NCBI RefSeq assembly: GCF_014054725.1 | Contig: NZ_CP059563.1 | Location: 1,515,749 to 1,579,748, forward strand | Source: Conchiformibius steedae | GTDB lineage: Bacteria; Pseudomonadota; Gammaproteobacteria; Burkholderiales; Neisseriaceae | Length of the DNA: 64,000 nt | Direction: 5' to 3' | Shown: one piece after another, positions 36,003-46,049 of the stretch | How the letters are laid out: the number at the start of each line of letters is the position of its first letter | Position numbering within the stretch: position 1 is the stretch's first letter | The notes under the pieces: model-generated | Database searches by the model: none | Seen by the model: the letters and a program-made list of their open reading frames with translations, nothing else | What the model was told of the DNA's origin: nothing | Position numbers and translations under genes: made by a program

Positions 36003-37319
36003 ATGCAGACAATCAACATCGGAATTTTGGGTTTGGGTACGGTAGGCGGCGGAACGGCGCAGGTGTTGCGCGACAATGCTGCCGAAATCGCCCGCCGTTT
36101 GGGACGCAATGTCAATGTGTTTATGGTGTCCACGCGCAATGTGGGCAAGGCGTTTAAGGTTTGCCCCGATGCGCTGTTTACCACCGACCCGTTTGAAGTG
36201 GTCAGCCATCCCGAAGTGGATATTGTGGTGGAACTGTTCGGCGGCAGCGACACGGCTAAAGATTTGGTGTTGCAAGCCATTGAAAACGGTAAACATGTGG
36301 TTACCGCCAATAAAAAACTGCTTGCCGAATACGGTAATGAAATTTTTGCTGCCGCCGCTCAAAAAAATGTGATGGTGCATTTTGAAGCCGCAGTCGCAGG
36401 CGGGATTCCGATTATTAAGGCTTTGCGCGAGGGCATGTCTGCCAACCGCATTCAATCCGTTGCGGGCATTATCAACGGCACCAGCAATTTTATCCTTACG
36501 CAAATGCGTGAAAAAGGACAAAGTTTTGCCGATGCGCTGAAGTTGGCACAGGAATTGGGTTACGCCGAAGCCGACCCCACGTTTGATATTGAAGGACACG
36601 ATGCGGGACACAAAATCACCATTATGTCGGCGCTGGCATTCGGCACACCCGTGAATTTTGGCGCGTGTTATCTGGAAGGCATCAGCCGTTTGGAAAGCCG
36701 CGACATCAAATACGCCGAAGAATTGGGCTACCGCATCAAGCTGTTGGGCATCACACGCCGCTCGGCGCAAGGCATTGAGTTGCGCGTTCACCCTACTTTA
36801 ATCCCTGAATGCCGTTTGCTGGCGAATGTGGAAGGCGTGATGAACGCCGTGCGCGTAGATGCCGATATGGTGGGCGAAACCCTGTATTACGGTGCGGGCG
36901 CGGGCGCGTTGCCCACTGCCAGCGCGGTGGTGGCGGATATTATTGACATCAGCCGCATGATTGGTGCAGACACCGCCAACCGTGTGCCTTATCTGGCGTT
37001 CCGTGCCGATAATGTGCGCGAACAACCTATTTTGTCAATGGACGACATTACCAGCAGCTATTATTTGCGCGTACGCGCCGCCGACCGTGCAGGCGTGTTA
37101 GGCAGCATTGCCAACCTGTTGGCAGAGCAAGGCATTTCTATTGAAGCCCTGATTCAGAAAGCCGTATTGGACGACAATCAGGCAGAAATCGTGATTCTGA
37201 CCCACAGCACAGTGGAACGCAATATCCAAGCCGCGATTACCGCCATCAACGCCCACGAATCCGTTTCCGCGCCCGTGGTGATGATACGCATGGAATCCCT
37301 GCAAAGCCTTGCGGCTTAA
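36003..37319 (+). CDS. hom: Homoserine dehydrogenase
   Basis: 438 residues. Reduces aspartate semialdehyde to homoserine for threonine and methionine. NAD(P)-binding IGILGLGTVGGGTAQ at the start, catalytic domain with GIINGTSNFIL and EADPTFDIEGHDA, and a C-terminal ACT domain (RAADRAGVLGSIANLL) for feedback control. Good AAAGGA ribosome-binding site. Single-function form, with lysC elsewhere in the window. Confidence 0.97.
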   Translation: MQTINIGILGLGTVGGGTAQVLRDNAAEIARRLGRNVNVFMVSTRNVGKAFKVCPDALFTTDPFEVVSHPEVDIVVELFGGSDTAKDLVLQAIENGKHVVTANKKLLAEYGNEIFAAAAQKNVMVHFEAAVAGGIPIIKALREGMSANRIQSVAGIINGTSNFILTQMREKGQSFADALKLAQELGYAEADPTFDIEGHDAGHKITIMSALAFGTPVNFGACYLEGISRLESRDIKYAEELGYRIKLLGITRRSAQGIELRVHPTLIPECRLLANVEGVMNAVRVDADMVGETLYYGAGAGALPTASAVVADIIDISRMIGADTANRVPYLAFRADNVREQPILSMDDITSSYYLRVRAADRAGVLGSIANLLAEQGISIEALIQKAVLDDNQAEIVILTHSTVERNIQAAITAINAHESVSAPVVMIRMESLQSLAA

Positions 37320-37340
37320 TCCCCACACCTTACCCACACC

Positions 37341-37360
37341 AGCCCCTATCTTTAGGGGCT
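37341..37360 (+). terminator. Terminator after hom
   Basis: Perfect 8-bp stem 37341-37348 / 37353-37360, 4-nt loop, followed by a T-rich stretch. Confidence 0.75.
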
Positions 37361-37384
37361 TGATTATTTTATTAAAACCAAAAT

Positions 37385-37430
37385 CCCTGCTGCAGCCTGA
37401 CGACACGAAACCCTGCAGCAGGGCTATAAT
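37385..37430 (+). promoter_or_regulatory. Hairpin abutting a TATAAT box
   Basis: Inverted repeat 37385-37395 / 37413-37423 (11 bp) is followed directly by CTATAAT (TATAAT at 37425-37430). It may be the -10 of the DUF2069-pglL unit, with a start near 37437 and the leader repeat transcribed. No convincing -35 is visible. Confidence 0.4.
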
Positions 37431-37463
37431 GGCAGATTGCCGTTTTTCTCAAAAAATACCCTG

Positions 37464-37590
37464 TTTCAACACACAGGGCTACACATCAAGCACAGCCCTA
37501 TGTGTTGCCCTGATTCGGACGGGATTACGCCCAACCCGAACAAACGCTGATTTTACCGCCGTAAACGGCAGGGTTTCAAACCGAAAAGGA
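37464..37590 (+). repeat. 128-bp leader repeat, copy B
   Basis: Second copy of the element at 28256-28383, with about a dozen to fifteen differences and one 1-nt gap, all in the 5' two thirds. It ends in AAAAGGA, the ribosome-binding site of the DUF2069 gene. ACACAT...ATGTGT and CCC...GGG pairs are kept in both copies despite changes. Confidence 0.85.
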
Positions 37591-37597
37591 GTTTTTG

Positions 37598-37942
37598 ATG
37601 AAATCCCCCTACCGCGCCGCTGCCCTGTGCTGGTTTGCCCTAATTATGCTGACCCTGTTGTGGGACGGTTTGTTTGCCCCGCTTGCCACAGGACGCTGGC
37701 TGCTGCTGTTGAAACTGTTGCCGCTGTGCCTGCCCGTGCGCGGGATTTGGCAAGGACGCATTTATACCTATCAATATTGTTCCATGCTGGTGCTGGCGTA
37801 TTTTGCCGAAGGGGTGATGCGCCTGTTTGACGCACCTGCAGCAAGCCTGTATTTCGCCGCCGCACAAACCGTGCTGACGGTGGCGTTTTTTGTTTTGTGT
37901 CTGCGTTATCTGTCTTTATTTAAACAGAAAAAATCATCATGA
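37598..37942 (+). CDS. DUF2069 family membrane protein
   Basis: 114 residues from ATG 37598, with AAGGAG upstream. Four hydrophobic helices with the pattern of DUF2069 inner-membrane proteins (LTLLWDGLFAPL, then YTYQYCSMLVLAYFAEGVMR). Function unknown. The stop overlaps the pglL start by 4 nt. Confidence 0.85.
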   Translation: MKSPYRAAALCWFALIMLTLLWDGLFAPLATGRWLLLLKLLPLCLPVRGIWQGRIYTYQYCSMLVLAYFAEGVMRLFDAPAASLYFAAAQTVLTVAFFVLCLRYLSLFKQKKSS

Positions 37943-39753
37943 TGTCCAAATTTCCCTTGTTTTCCACGCGATTATTGCCCTTATGCGTGGGTTTGATTTT
38001 GGTTGTGGCAGTGCCGTTTTTGTCAATTTGGCGCACGGGTCCGCAATCTGCCCTGTTTTTAGAAAGCCTGTCTTTGGGCGGGGTGCTGGTGCTGGTACTG
38101 GCAACGGCATTATCAGGCAAACTGGATGTGCGCCCGCCTGCCGCTTCGCTGTGGCTGCTGCTGATGGCATTATTTTGGGCGGTACAGGCGCGGGTAATGG
38201 ATTTGAGCTATATCGGCTTAAGCGATATGGCGGCGTGGTCGTTTGCCATTCTCGCGCTGGGGGTGTGGGCGTGTCGCGGCTGGGTTCGCCATATCGGGCA
38301 AGAACGCGCCGTGGCGGTGCTGGCATGGGTGTTGGTGCTGGCGTGCTGCCTGCAAGCAACCGTGGGCTGGATGCAATACACGGGCGCAGCCGCTGCATGG
38401 AAAGGCTGGCTGATGTACCGTTCAGGCATTGTGGAAGGACAATTGGGACAACGCAACCATTTCGGGCATTACTTGATGTGGGGCGTATTGGCAACGGCTT
38501 ATTTGTGGACGACACGGCGCATGGCGTGGTGGCTGGCGTTGCCTGTAACGGCTTATTTGGGGCTGACTTTGGGGCTGACGGGTTCACGCGCTGTATTGGC
38601 GTATTTTTTGGCAATCGGCGCAGCCTTACCGTTGTGGCGTTGGCTGAACGGTAACAACGCCACGCGCATGACCGTTGTTTTTGCTGCGGTGCTGTTGTGG
38701 ACGGCATTTGCCCAATTCGCCGCCGAACCGCTGTTGCAATTGTTTCAACACAGCAGCGGCGTGGACAGCGCGGCTGAACGCCTTGCCAACCACCGTTTCG
38801 GACAATCGGGGCGCGACTACGAATGGCGCAAAGCATGGCTGGTTTTCCAAAGCGCACCGTGGTTCGGACACGGCTGGGGCAGTTACGCCCTGCAAGGTTT
38901 TTTGGTGGATGCCGATTTTTATCCGCTAGGCTTCCGCCCTTATGAAACCAATGTCTTGTTTACCCACAGCCACAACAGCTTTTTGAATTTGTTGGCAGAA
39001 ATGGGGATAGTGGGGACGTTGTTGGTATTAGGCGGGTTGGCGGTATGCGTGCGCCGTGCTTTTTCCCAAGCCAGTGCCGCTTCGCTGCTGCTGTTGGCAT
39101 TGCTAACCGTGTCGCTGGTACACAGCTTGGTGGAATATCCGCTGTGGTATGTGTATTTTCTCAGCGCGTTTATGTTGTTTGTGGGACTGATGCCCGCGCC
39201 TGAATCCACACGTCCGTTGCCCGAATGGATGACATGGACGGTAGGCATCGGCGCAGCCATGATGCTGGTGGGGGTGGTGCGTTTGGGTTTTGTTTATCAA
39301 GACCTGCGCCAAGCCGCCGCCAAAACCACCACCGCCACCGAAAAAGCCGCCAACATCACCACCCTGCTCTATCTGTCGCGTACCGAACCGATGCTGCGTT
39401 ATTATGCTGATATGACTTTGCTCAATCATGTGGATACCGCCGCCGACCACATTCCCGCATGGGCGCAAACAGCGCGTGAATCGGCGCGTTACCGCCCCTA
39501 TGCCAACGCCCACAAATGGGGTTTGCTTGCCTACCGCGCAGGCGAACACCAAGCTGCTGCCGATTGGATGCGTCAGATGTACCGCTACTATCCCAGCAAA
39601 TATCCCGTTTACGGTGCAGCCATTATGACCCCGCCGCATTATCGCGGTTTGCAGGCACAATATAGCGCAGAATGTCGCGCCTACTACGCTACCATCAAAA
39701 AACCGCCCGTGTGCGCCGAAGCCATGCCGCCCAAACCGCCCACCAAACCATAA
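37939..39753 (+). CDS. pglL: PglL-type O-oligosaccharyltransferase
   Basis: 604 residues, 11-13 membrane helices, then a soluble C-terminal part. GQLGQRNHFGHYLMWG (about residue 172) and THSHNSFLNLLAEMGI (about 335) are the hallmarks that separate PglL from WaaL ligases; HSLVEYPLWYVYF is the PglL C-terminal signature. PglL transfers glycans from undecaprenyl carrier to Ser of pilin and other periplasmic proteins. The C-terminal helical region (about 450-604) resembles TPR-like repeats. Confidence 0.9.
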   Translation: MMSKFPLFSTRLLPLCVGLILVVAVPFLSIWRTGPQSALFLESLSLGGVLVLVLATALSGKLDVRPPAASLWLLLMALFWAVQARVMDLSYIGLSDMAAWSFAILALGVWACRGWVRHIGQERAVAVLAWVLVLACCLQATVGWMQYTGAAAAWKGWLMYRSGIVEGQLGQRNHFGHYLMWGVLATAYLWTTRRMAWWLALPVTAYLGLTLGLTGSRAVLAYFLAIGAALPLWRWLNGNNATRMTVVFAAVLLWTAFAQFAAEPLLQLFQHSSGVDSAAERLANHRFGQSGRDYEWRKAWLVFQSAPWFGHGWGSYALQGFLVDADFYPLGFRPYETNVLFTHSHNSFLNLLAEMGIVGTLLVLGGLAVCVRRAFSQASAASLLLLALLTVSLVHSLVEYPLWYVYFLSAFMLFVGLMPAPESTRPLPEWMTWTVGIGAAMMLVGVVRLGFVYQDLRQAAAKTTTATEKAANITTLLYLSRTEPMLRYYADMTLLNHVDTAADHIPAWAQTARESARYRPYANAHKWGLLAYRAGEHQAAADWMRQMYRYYPSKYPVYGAAIMTPPHYRGLQAQYSAECRAYYATIKKPPVCAEAMPPKPPTKP

Positions 39754-39760
39754 ACACACA

Positions 39761-39789
39761 AACGCCCCGATAAACCATATCGGGGCGTT
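39761..39789. terminator. Bidirectional terminator between pglL and sucB
   Basis: Perfect 12-bp stem 39761-39772 / 39778-39789, 5-nt loop, T-run on the plus strand. Confidence 0.92.
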
Positions 39790-39812
39790 TTCTATTTCAG
39801 ACTGCTAGCTGA

Positions 39813-41039
39813 TTACAGGTCTAACAGCAAACGTGCAGGGTCTTCCAGCGCATCTTTAATCGCAACCAAAGTCAGCACCGCTTCACGACCGTCAATAATG
39901 CGGTGGTCGTAAGACAATGCCAGATACATCATCGGACGTACCACAACTTGACCGTTTTCCACCACAGCGCGTTCTTTGGTCGCGTGCATGCCCAAAATGG
40001 CAGATTGCGGCGGATTGATAATCGGCGTGGACATCATGGAACCAAACGTACCGCCGTTGGTGATGCTGAAGGTACCGCCAGTCAAATCTTCCAAAGCGAT
40101 TTTACCGTCTTTGGCTTTAACCGCATAATCCACAATCGCTTTTTCAATTTCGGCAATGCTCATTTGGTCGGCATCGCGCAAAATCGGCACAACCAAACCG
40201 CGCGGGCTGCCAATGGCAATACCGATGTCAAAATAACCGTGGTAAACAATATCGTTACCATCTACCGAAGCATTCACAACGGGGTATTTTTTCAGTGCAG
40301 CCACCGCCGCTTTTACAAAGAAGGACATAAAGCCCAGCTTCACGCCATGCTCTTTTTCAAATTTTTCTTTGTATTTGGCGCGCAAATCCATCACAGGCTT
40401 CATATTGACTTCATTAAACGTCGTCAAAATCGCGTTTTCACGTTGCGAAGCCAGCAAACGTTCTGCCACACGCGCACGCAGACGGCTCATCGGCACACGC
40501 TGTTGCGGACGCTCGCCCGCAGGCACGGGAGCCGCGGCAGGCGCAGATACAGCAGGCGCAGCCGCTGCTTGTGCAGCAGGTGCTTGATAATTTTGCACAT
40601 CTTCTTTCAGCACACGACCATCACGACCGCTGCCTTGTACCGCACCCACATCAATGCCTTTTTCTGCCGCCAATTTCGCCGCAGCAGGCATGGCAACGCC
40701 AGCTTGTGCCTGTTGCAACACGGGCGCAGCAGCAGGGGCAGCGGGCGCAGCAGCCGCTTGTACCGGTTCGGCAGCAGCAGGCGCACCCGCACCCGCCTGT
40801 GCTGCGGTGTCAATTTTCGCCAACAGCTGCTGGGTTTCCACCACTTCGCCGTCTTGCACCAAAATTTCCACCAACACACCCGCTTGTGGTGCAGGCACTT
40901 CCAACACCACTTTATCGGTTTCAATATCTACCAGCACTTCATCGCGGGCAACGCTTTCGCCCACTTTTTTGTGCCAAGACACCAAAGTACCTTCGGTAAT
41001 ACTTTCGGCAAAAACGGGAACATTTACTTCTACAATCAT
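39813..41039 (-). CDS. sucB: Dihydrolipoyl succinyltransferase (2-oxoglutarate dehydrogenase E2)
   Basis: 408 residues. One lipoyl domain ([15 protein letters not shown], lipoylated Lys about 43), a long Ala/Pro linker, peripheral-subunit-binding domain ([23 protein letters not shown] region), second linker and the catalytic acyltransferase with [12 protein letters not shown] (His and Asp). Forms the core of the 2-oxoglutarate dehydrogenase complex. The start overlaps the sucA stop by 4 nt (ATGA). E3 (lpd) is not in the window. Confidence 0.97.
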   Translation of the reverse strand: MIVEVNVPVFAESITEGTLVSWHKKVGESVARDEVLVDIETDKVVLEVPAPQAGVLVEILVQDGEVVETQQLLAKIDTAAQAGAGAPAAAEPVQAAAAPAAPAAAPVLQQAQAGVAMPAAAKLAAEKGIDVGAVQGSGRDGRVLKEDVQNYQAPAAQAAAAPAVSAPAAAPVPAGERPQQRVPMSRLRARVAERLLASQRENAILTTFNEVNMKPVMDLRAKYKEKFEKEHGVKLGFMSFFVKAAVAALKKYPVVNASVDGNDIVYHGYFDIGIAIGSPRGLVVPILRDADQMSIAEIEKAIVDYAVKAKDGKIALEDLTGGTFSITNGGTFGSMMSTPIINPPQSAILGMHATKERAVVENGQVVVRPMMYLALSYDHRIIDGREAVLTLVAIKDALEDPARLLLDL

Positions 41040-44000
41040 TTTTTCGCTTTCAAAACAAAGTTAAAGTTACCATCGGAAAAACTGTTTTTCGCTTTGGCGG
41101 ATTCGTGTGCTTCAGGCTCATGCGCTTCTTCCACCGCTTCAACGGGTGTTTCGGCGACTTCAGGCTCTTCAGCCACAGGGGCAAAAGCAGGCGCAGCCGC
41201 TTGTGCCACAGGGCGGATTTGCGGTTCGGCAGGGGCAACGGGCGCAACCACATTTTCTGTTGCAGCTACTACACCGCTGAATTCAAACGCATCTTCCAGC
41301 AATTGTTTCAACTGTGCATTGTGTTTGGCAGCATAGCCCACCGCAGGCGATGCGCTGGCAGGACGACCTGCATAAATCACTTGCTGACCGCGTTTTGCCA
41401 AGGCTTCCAAACGGTGACGGGTTTGATACCAAGCACCTTGATTTTTCGGCTCTTCCTGTGCCCACATGATTTCAGTGGCTTGCGGATATTTCGCCAATTC
41501 CGCTTCGGCTTCGGCATAGGGGAAGGGATAAAGCTGTTCCACGCGCACAATCGCCACATCGTTTTCCAAGCCACGCTCGGCACGGGTTTTCGCCAAATCG
41601 TAATATACCTGACCCGCACACAAAATCACACGGCGCACGCTGTTATTGTCAGCGCGTTGTACGGTATCGCCAATCACAGGGCGGAATGTTGTGCCTTCCA
41701 AGAACGCACCAATCGGGCTCATGGAATCTTTAAAGCGCAACAAACGTTTAGACATAAAGATAACCAAGGGCTTACGGTAAGAACGCAATACCTGACGGCG
41801 CAAAATATGGAACATTTGCGAAGCTTCAGACGGCATCACAATCTGCATATTGTGTTCGGAACACAGTTGCAGCCAGCGTTCCAAACGCGCGGAAGAGTGT
41901 TCAGGACCTTGACCGTCATAACCGTGCGGCAGAATGGTGGTCAAACCGCACAAACGACCCCATTTGGTTTCGCCCGAAGAAATAAACTGGTCAATGGCAA
42001 CCTGTGCGCCGTTGGCAAAATCGCCAAATTGTGCTTCCCAAATCAACAACTTATCGGGTGCAGAGCAAGCGTAGCCGTATTCGTAAGCCATTACCGCTTC
42101 TTCATTCAAGATGGAATCAATCACGGTAAAGCGGGCTTGGTTGTCCGACATATGTTGCAGCGGGATATACGTTCCGCTATCGGATTGCTGATGTTCGCGC
42201 TTGGTGTCGTGCAACACAGCGTGACGGTGCGAGAACGTGCCGCGTCCCGAGTCTTCGCCCGAAATACGCACGCCTGTGCCGTTGGTCACCATGCTGGCAT
42301 ACGCCACGGTTTCCGCCATGCCCCAGTCAAAAGGCTGTTCGCCTGTTGCCATCGCTTTGCGCTGTTCAATCACACGTTTGGCGGTATTATGCAAACCAAA
42401 GCCTTCTGGCACTTGGGTAAATTTGTCGGTCAAACGCTGAATATCGGAAGCAGACAAACCGCTTTCCACGTGTTCGCGCCAATCCTGACCTTGGTATTTG
42501 CGCCAATCTACACGGTGCTTGCTTTCGTAATCGCTCAAGCGGGTGTGTTCAACGTGTTCGCCTTTGTCTAAAGCATCGCGGTAAGCCTGTACATAACCGT
42601 CTGCCTCTTGGGCGGTCACCACGCCCTCTTTAATCAGTTTGTCGGCATACAGGGCGCGGGTGCCGGGGTGTTGGGCGATGGTTTTGTACATCAAAGGTTG
42701 GGTCAAAGTGGGGTCGTCGCCCTCGTTATGACCCAGCTTACGGAAGCACACCAAATCAATCACCACATCTTTGTGGAACTGCTTGCGGTAATCCAAAGCC
42801 GCTTGCACCACATAGCACACGGCTTCGGGGTCGTCACCGTTTACATGGAATACGGGCGCTTCCACCATTTTGGCAATATCGGTACAGTAAACGGTAGAAC
42901 GGGTATCGCGGGTGTCGGACGTGGTAAAGCCGATTTGGTTGTTAATCACGATATGTACGGTACCGCCGGTGGTGTAACCACGGGTGCGCGACATATTAAA
43001 GGTGGCTTGGTTTACGCCCAAACCGATAAAGGCGGAATCGCCGTGAATCAGCACGGGCAACACTTGGGCGCGTCCGTCCAGACCGCGGCGGCGCTGCTTG
43101 GCGCGTACCGAGCCTTCCACCACAGGATTGACAATTTCCAAGTGCGAGGGGTTAAACGCCAGCGTAACGTGCATTGCGCCGTGCGGGGTGGCGATGTCGG
43201 AACTGAAGCCCATGTGGTATTTCACGTCGCCGCTGGGCAGCTTGGCTTCGGCGCGACCTTCAAATTCGGCAAACAAATCAGCGGGTTTTTTACCCAAAGT
43301 GTTTACCAGTACGTTCAAACGTCCGCGGTGCGCCATGCCGATTACCACTTCTTCTACGCCGTCTTTACCCGCGTTTTGAATCAGATAGTTCAAGCCCGCA
43401 ATGGCACTTTCGCCGCCTTCTACCGAAAAGCGTTTTTGCCCCACATATTTGGTGTGCAAATAGCGTTCCATGGTTTCGGCTGCGGTAATTTGTTTTAAAA
43501 TATAGCGTTTTTGTTCGGCATCAAAACGGGGAGTGGACAAATCGCGCTCGAAATAATTGCGAATCCAATGGCGTTCTTCGCGGTTGCCGATGTACATATA
43601 CTCAATGCCGATGTGACCGCAGTAGGTCTGCTTGAGTTTGCTGATGATGTCGGACAAAGGCATTTTTTGCGTACCCGCAAAATCGCCCTGCCCCAAGCTG
43701 AAGTTTACCGCCATATCCGCTTCAGTCAAACCGTGCGCTTCGGGCGACAAACCTTCAATATTTTTAGGCAGTTTCAAGCCCAAGGGGTCAATCTTCGCCG
43801 CGCCCGCACCTTGAATGCGGTAGGCAGAAATCAGGCGCAATACGGCAATCTGTTTGTGCAGCAGGCTTTCATCAATAGTGCCTGCCACTGCGCCGATATT
43901 GCGCCGCTTGGCGAGATTGGCAAAAGATTCTTGAATCGGACGGTGCGCCACATCGCGCACTGCCGCGCCCGGTTGGGCTGCCAAATCGGTAAAATATTGT

Positions 44001-44113
44001 TTCCAATGTGCGTCCACCGAATCGGGGTTGCTTAAGAACTGTTCGTACAATTCTTCAATATAAGGGGCGTTCGAGCCGAACAAATAAGAAAAATTGAGTT
44101 TTTCATCCATCAT
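41036..44113 (-). CDS. sucA: 2-oxoglutarate dehydrogenase E1, with C-terminal extension
   Basis: 1025 residues. Thiamine-diphosphate E1 enzyme; [10 protein letters not shown] near residue 265 and [11 protein letters not shown] are typical. The normal end ([20 protein letters not shown]) comes near residue 945. About 80 more residues follow (Ala/Pro/Val, then Glu-rich), resembling the flexible linkers of E2 subunits and ending [15 protein letters not shown]. coli SucA ends without this. The extension stays in frame up to the ATGA junction with sucB. Confidence 0.96.
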   Translation of the reverse strand: MMDEKLNFSYLFGSNAPYIEELYEQFLSNPDSVDAHWKQYFTDLAAQPGAAVRDVAHRPIQESFANLAKRRNIGAVAGTIDESLLHKQIAVLRLISAYRIQGAGAAKIDPLGLKLPKNIEGLSPEAHGLTEADMAVNFSLGQGDFAGTQKMPLSDIISKLKQTYCGHIGIEYMYIGNREERHWIRNYFERDLSTPRFDAEQKRYILKQITAAETMERYLHTKYVGQKRFSVEGGESAIAGLNYLIQNAGKDGVEEVVIGMAHRGRLNVLVNTLGKKPADLFAEFEGRAEAKLPSGDVKYHMGFSSDIATPHGAMHVTLAFNPSHLEIVNPVVEGSVRAKQRRRGLDGRAQVLPVLIHGDSAFIGLGVNQATFNMSRTRGYTTGGTVHIVINNQIGFTTSDTRDTRSTVYCTDIAKMVEAPVFHVNGDDPEAVCYVVQAALDYRKQFHKDVVIDLVCFRKLGHNEGDDPTLTQPLMYKTIAQHPGTRALYADKLIKEGVVTAQEADGYVQAYRDALDKGEHVEHTRLSDYESKHRVDWRKYQGQDWREHVESGLSASDIQRLTDKFTQVPEGFGLHNTAKRVIEQRKAMATGEQPFDWGMAETVAYASMVTNGTGVRISGEDSGRGTFSHRHAVLHDTKREHQQSDSGTYIPLQHMSDNQARFTVIDSILNEEAVMAYEYGYACSAPDKLLIWEAQFGDFANGAQVAIDQFISSGETKWGRLCGLTTILPHGYDGQGPEHSSARLERWLQLCSEHNMQIVMPSEASQMFHILRRQVLRSYRKPLVIFMSKRLLRFKDSMSPIGAFLEGTTFRPVIGDTVQRADNNSVRRVILCAGQVYYDLAKTRAERGLENDVAIVRVEQLYPFPYAEAEAELAKYPQATEIMWAQEEPKNQGAWYQTRHRLEALAKRGQQVIYAGRPASASPAVGYAAKHNAQLKQLLEDAFEFSGVVAATENVVAPVAPAEPQIRPVAQAAAPAFAPVAEEPEVAETPVEAVEEAHEPEAHESAKAKNSFSDGNFNFVLKAKK

Positions 44114-44335
44114 GACTGATGCCTTTTACATTTCGAGCGTCGTTAAAACGGTAATCCAATGCCCTGTAATCCGAAAATCTGCGGGCAGGGGGCATTCTAC
44201 CCTTTCTTACCAAAATTGGTAAGGGAAAGACTGCCTATTTTTTATTTTCTGCCGCCAAAAGCCGTTTCAGGCAGCCTGCCCCTGCCGATGGCAAAGGGCA
44301 AACTGCCTGAAAACAAAGTTTAGCTTATCAAAGCA
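44114..44335. other. Intergenic region between gltA and sucA
   Basis: 222 bp containing the uptake-type hairpin and probably the sucA promoter. No gene seen. Confidence 0.6.
44264..44314 (-). terminator. Uptake-sequence-type hairpin after gltA
   Basis: TTTCAGGCAG (44265-44274) pairs with CTGCCTGAAA (44303-44312). The left arm extends into TTCAGGCAGCCT (44266-44277), the reverse complement of AGGCTGCCTGAA. Inverted uptake sequences used as terminators are characteristic of Neisseriaceae. Confidence 0.7.
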
Positions 44336-45619
44336 TTAACGCTTATCTACAGCGACAAAATCGCGGCGGTCGGAACCGGTGTACAGCTGACGCGGACGAC
44401 CGATTTTTTGACCGGGGTCGCTAATCATTTCGTTCCAGTGCGAAATCCAGCCCACGGTACGCGCCAAGGCAAAAATCACAGTAAACATCGGCACGGGAAT
44501 ACCCAATGCAGACAATACGATGCCAGAGTAGAAGTCCACATTCGGATACAGTTTCTTCTCAATGAAGTAGGGGTCGTTCAAAGCGATTTTTTCCAATTCC
44601 ATCGCCAGTTTGAACTGCGGGTCGTTTTCCAAGCCCAGTTCTTTCAACACTTCATCGCAAGTCTGTTTCATGATGGCGGCACGCGGGTCCATGTTTTTGT
44701 ACACGCGGTGACCAAAGCCCATCAAGCGGTATTTCTTGGCTTTTACGCCTTCCATAAATTCAGGCACTTTGGACACGTCGCCGATTTCAGCCAACATATT
44801 CAACACCGCTTCATTGGCACCGCCGTGAGACGGACCCCACAGGCTGGCAATACCCGCAGCGATACAGGCAAACGGGTTCGCACCTGAAGAACCTGCCAAA
44901 CGCACGGTAGAAGTGGAAGCGTTTTGCTCGTGGTCGGCGTGCAGGGTAAAGATGCGGTCCAACGCACGCACCAATACGGGGTTCGGCACATATTCTTCAC
45001 AGGGGGTGGCGAACATCATGTGCATAAAGTTGGCGGTGTAGGACAAATCATTGCGCGGATAGTTGAACGGCAAACCGTTGGAATAACGGTAACACATCGC
45101 AGCAATGGTCGGGATTTTGGAAATCAGGCGGTAAATCGCCACTTTGCGGTGTTCGGGGTCAGCAATTTCCAAGCTGTCTTGATAGAAAGCAGACAGTGCG
45201 CCCACCACACCCACCATCATCGCCATCGGGTGCGCATCGCGGCGGAAACCGCGGAAGAACCAGTTCAGCTGTTCATGCACCATGGTATGGCGGGTAACGG
45301 TATTAACAAAATCGGCTTTTTGTTCGGCAGTGGGCAGTTCGCCGTAAATCAGCAGGTAGCACACCTCCAAATAATCGCTGTGCTCGGCAAGCTGCTCAAT
45401 GGGGTAGCCGCGGTAATAGAGCAAGCCTTTGTCGCCATCAATAAAGGTAATTTTGGATTCGCAACTGGCTGTGGAAACAAAGCCGGGGTCGAAAGTAAAC
45501 AAGCCAGTGGCTTTGTTCAAAGCGCGGATATCCACCACATCGTTGCCCAACGTACCTTGCAGCACCGGCAATTCAACGGCTTCAACACCTTCGGCTTGTA
45601 ATTTTACAGATTTTGACAT
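44336..45619 (-). CDS. gltA: Citrate synthase (type II)
   Basis: 427 residues, hexameric NADH-sensitive type. Condenses acetyl-CoA and oxaloacetate. Catalytic His in the [13 protein letters not shown] and [15 protein letters not shown] regions; Asp in ALDFYSG-like [14 protein letters not shown]. Very strong AGGAG ribosome-binding site 6 nt upstream. Between sdhE and sucA. Confidence 0.97.
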   Translation of the reverse strand: MSKSVKLQAEGVEAVELPVLQGTLGNDVVDIRALNKATGLFTFDPGFVSTASCESKITFIDGDKGLLYYRGYPIEQLAEHSDYLEVCYLLIYGELPTAEQKADFVNTVTRHTMVHEQLNWFFRGFRRDAHPMAMMVGVVGALSAFYQDSLEIADPEHRKVAIYRLISKIPTIAAMCYRYSNGLPFNYPRNDLSYTANFMHMMFATPCEEYVPNPVLVRALDRIFTLHADHEQNASTSTVRLAGSSGANPFACIAAGIASLWGPSHGGANEAVLNMLAEIGDVSKVPEFMEGVKAKKYRLMGFGHRVYKNMDPRAAIMKQTCDEVLKELGLENDPQFKLAMELEKIALNDPYFIEKKLYPNVDFYSGIVLSALGIPVPMFTVIFALARTVGWISHWNEMISDPGQKIGRPRQLYTGSDRRDFVAVDKR

Positions 45620-45672
45620 CTCTTGCTCCTTAAATGAAATGTTTTACTTGAGGGTGGGTGGGTAGGACTGCT

Positions 45673-45921
45673 TTAAGCATTCCTGATTTTTGCCAATAAA
45701 GGCTTAAATTCTTCGCGGCATTCGGTTTGTTTTTGATTCACCAATGCCAAAAATTCTTGGTCGGGCAAATCCAAAATTTCCACAAACACAGCCAGTTCTG
45801 CATCGCTTAACTGTTCAAAACCCTGCTGCATAAAGCGTTGCAGCAGAATATCCAATTCCAGCAGACCGCGACGGGTTAAAAAACGGATGCGCCGTTTGGC
45901 GGTATCGTCAAATTGTGCCAT
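45673..45921 (-). CDS. sdhE: FAD assembly factor SdhE (CptB)
   Basis: 82 residues with the invariant RRGLLELDILLQRF motif (RGxxE). SdhE helps attach FAD covalently to SdhA. Its place between sdhB and gltA fits that job. A possible YgfX partner gene lies at 2935-3387. Confidence 0.94.
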   Translation of the reverse strand: MAQFDDTAKRRIRFLTRRGLLELDILLQRFMQQGFEQLSDAELAVFVEILDLPDQEFLALVNQKQTECREEFKPLLAKIRNA

Positions 45922-45990
45922 ATTCTTTACATGTAGTTACAGGTATCACAAATTTTGATGATACTGATTATATTTTTTATTGATAAACAG

Positions 45991-46025
45991 CCTGAAAAAG
46001 CCTGACTATCTATGGCTTTTTCAGG
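45991..46025 (-). terminator. Hairpin between sdhB and sdhE
   Basis: Perfect 12-bp stem 45991-46002 / 46014-46025 made of CCTGAAAAAGCC arms, 11-nt loop. It contains partial uptake-like CAGCCTGAA. It may attenuate transcription between sdhCDAB and sdhE-gltA. Confidence 0.65.
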
Positions 46026-46049
46026 CAGGATTCCTTTATAAAAAAGGTA

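Noticed and set aside
37309..37830. 173-codon frame across the end of hom, the leader repeat and DUF2069
   Set aside because: Out of frame with both real genes; similarity to the other copy stems from the repeat.
39903..41336. Long plus-strand open frame (477 codons) opposite sucB and the sucA 3' end
   Set aside because: Antisense shadow of well-conserved genes; the translation is His/Arg/Ser-rich without any family motif.
41105..42571. Long plus-strand open frame (488 codons) opposite sucA
   Set aside because: Shadow of the sucA codons; no ribosome-binding site or protein-like composition.
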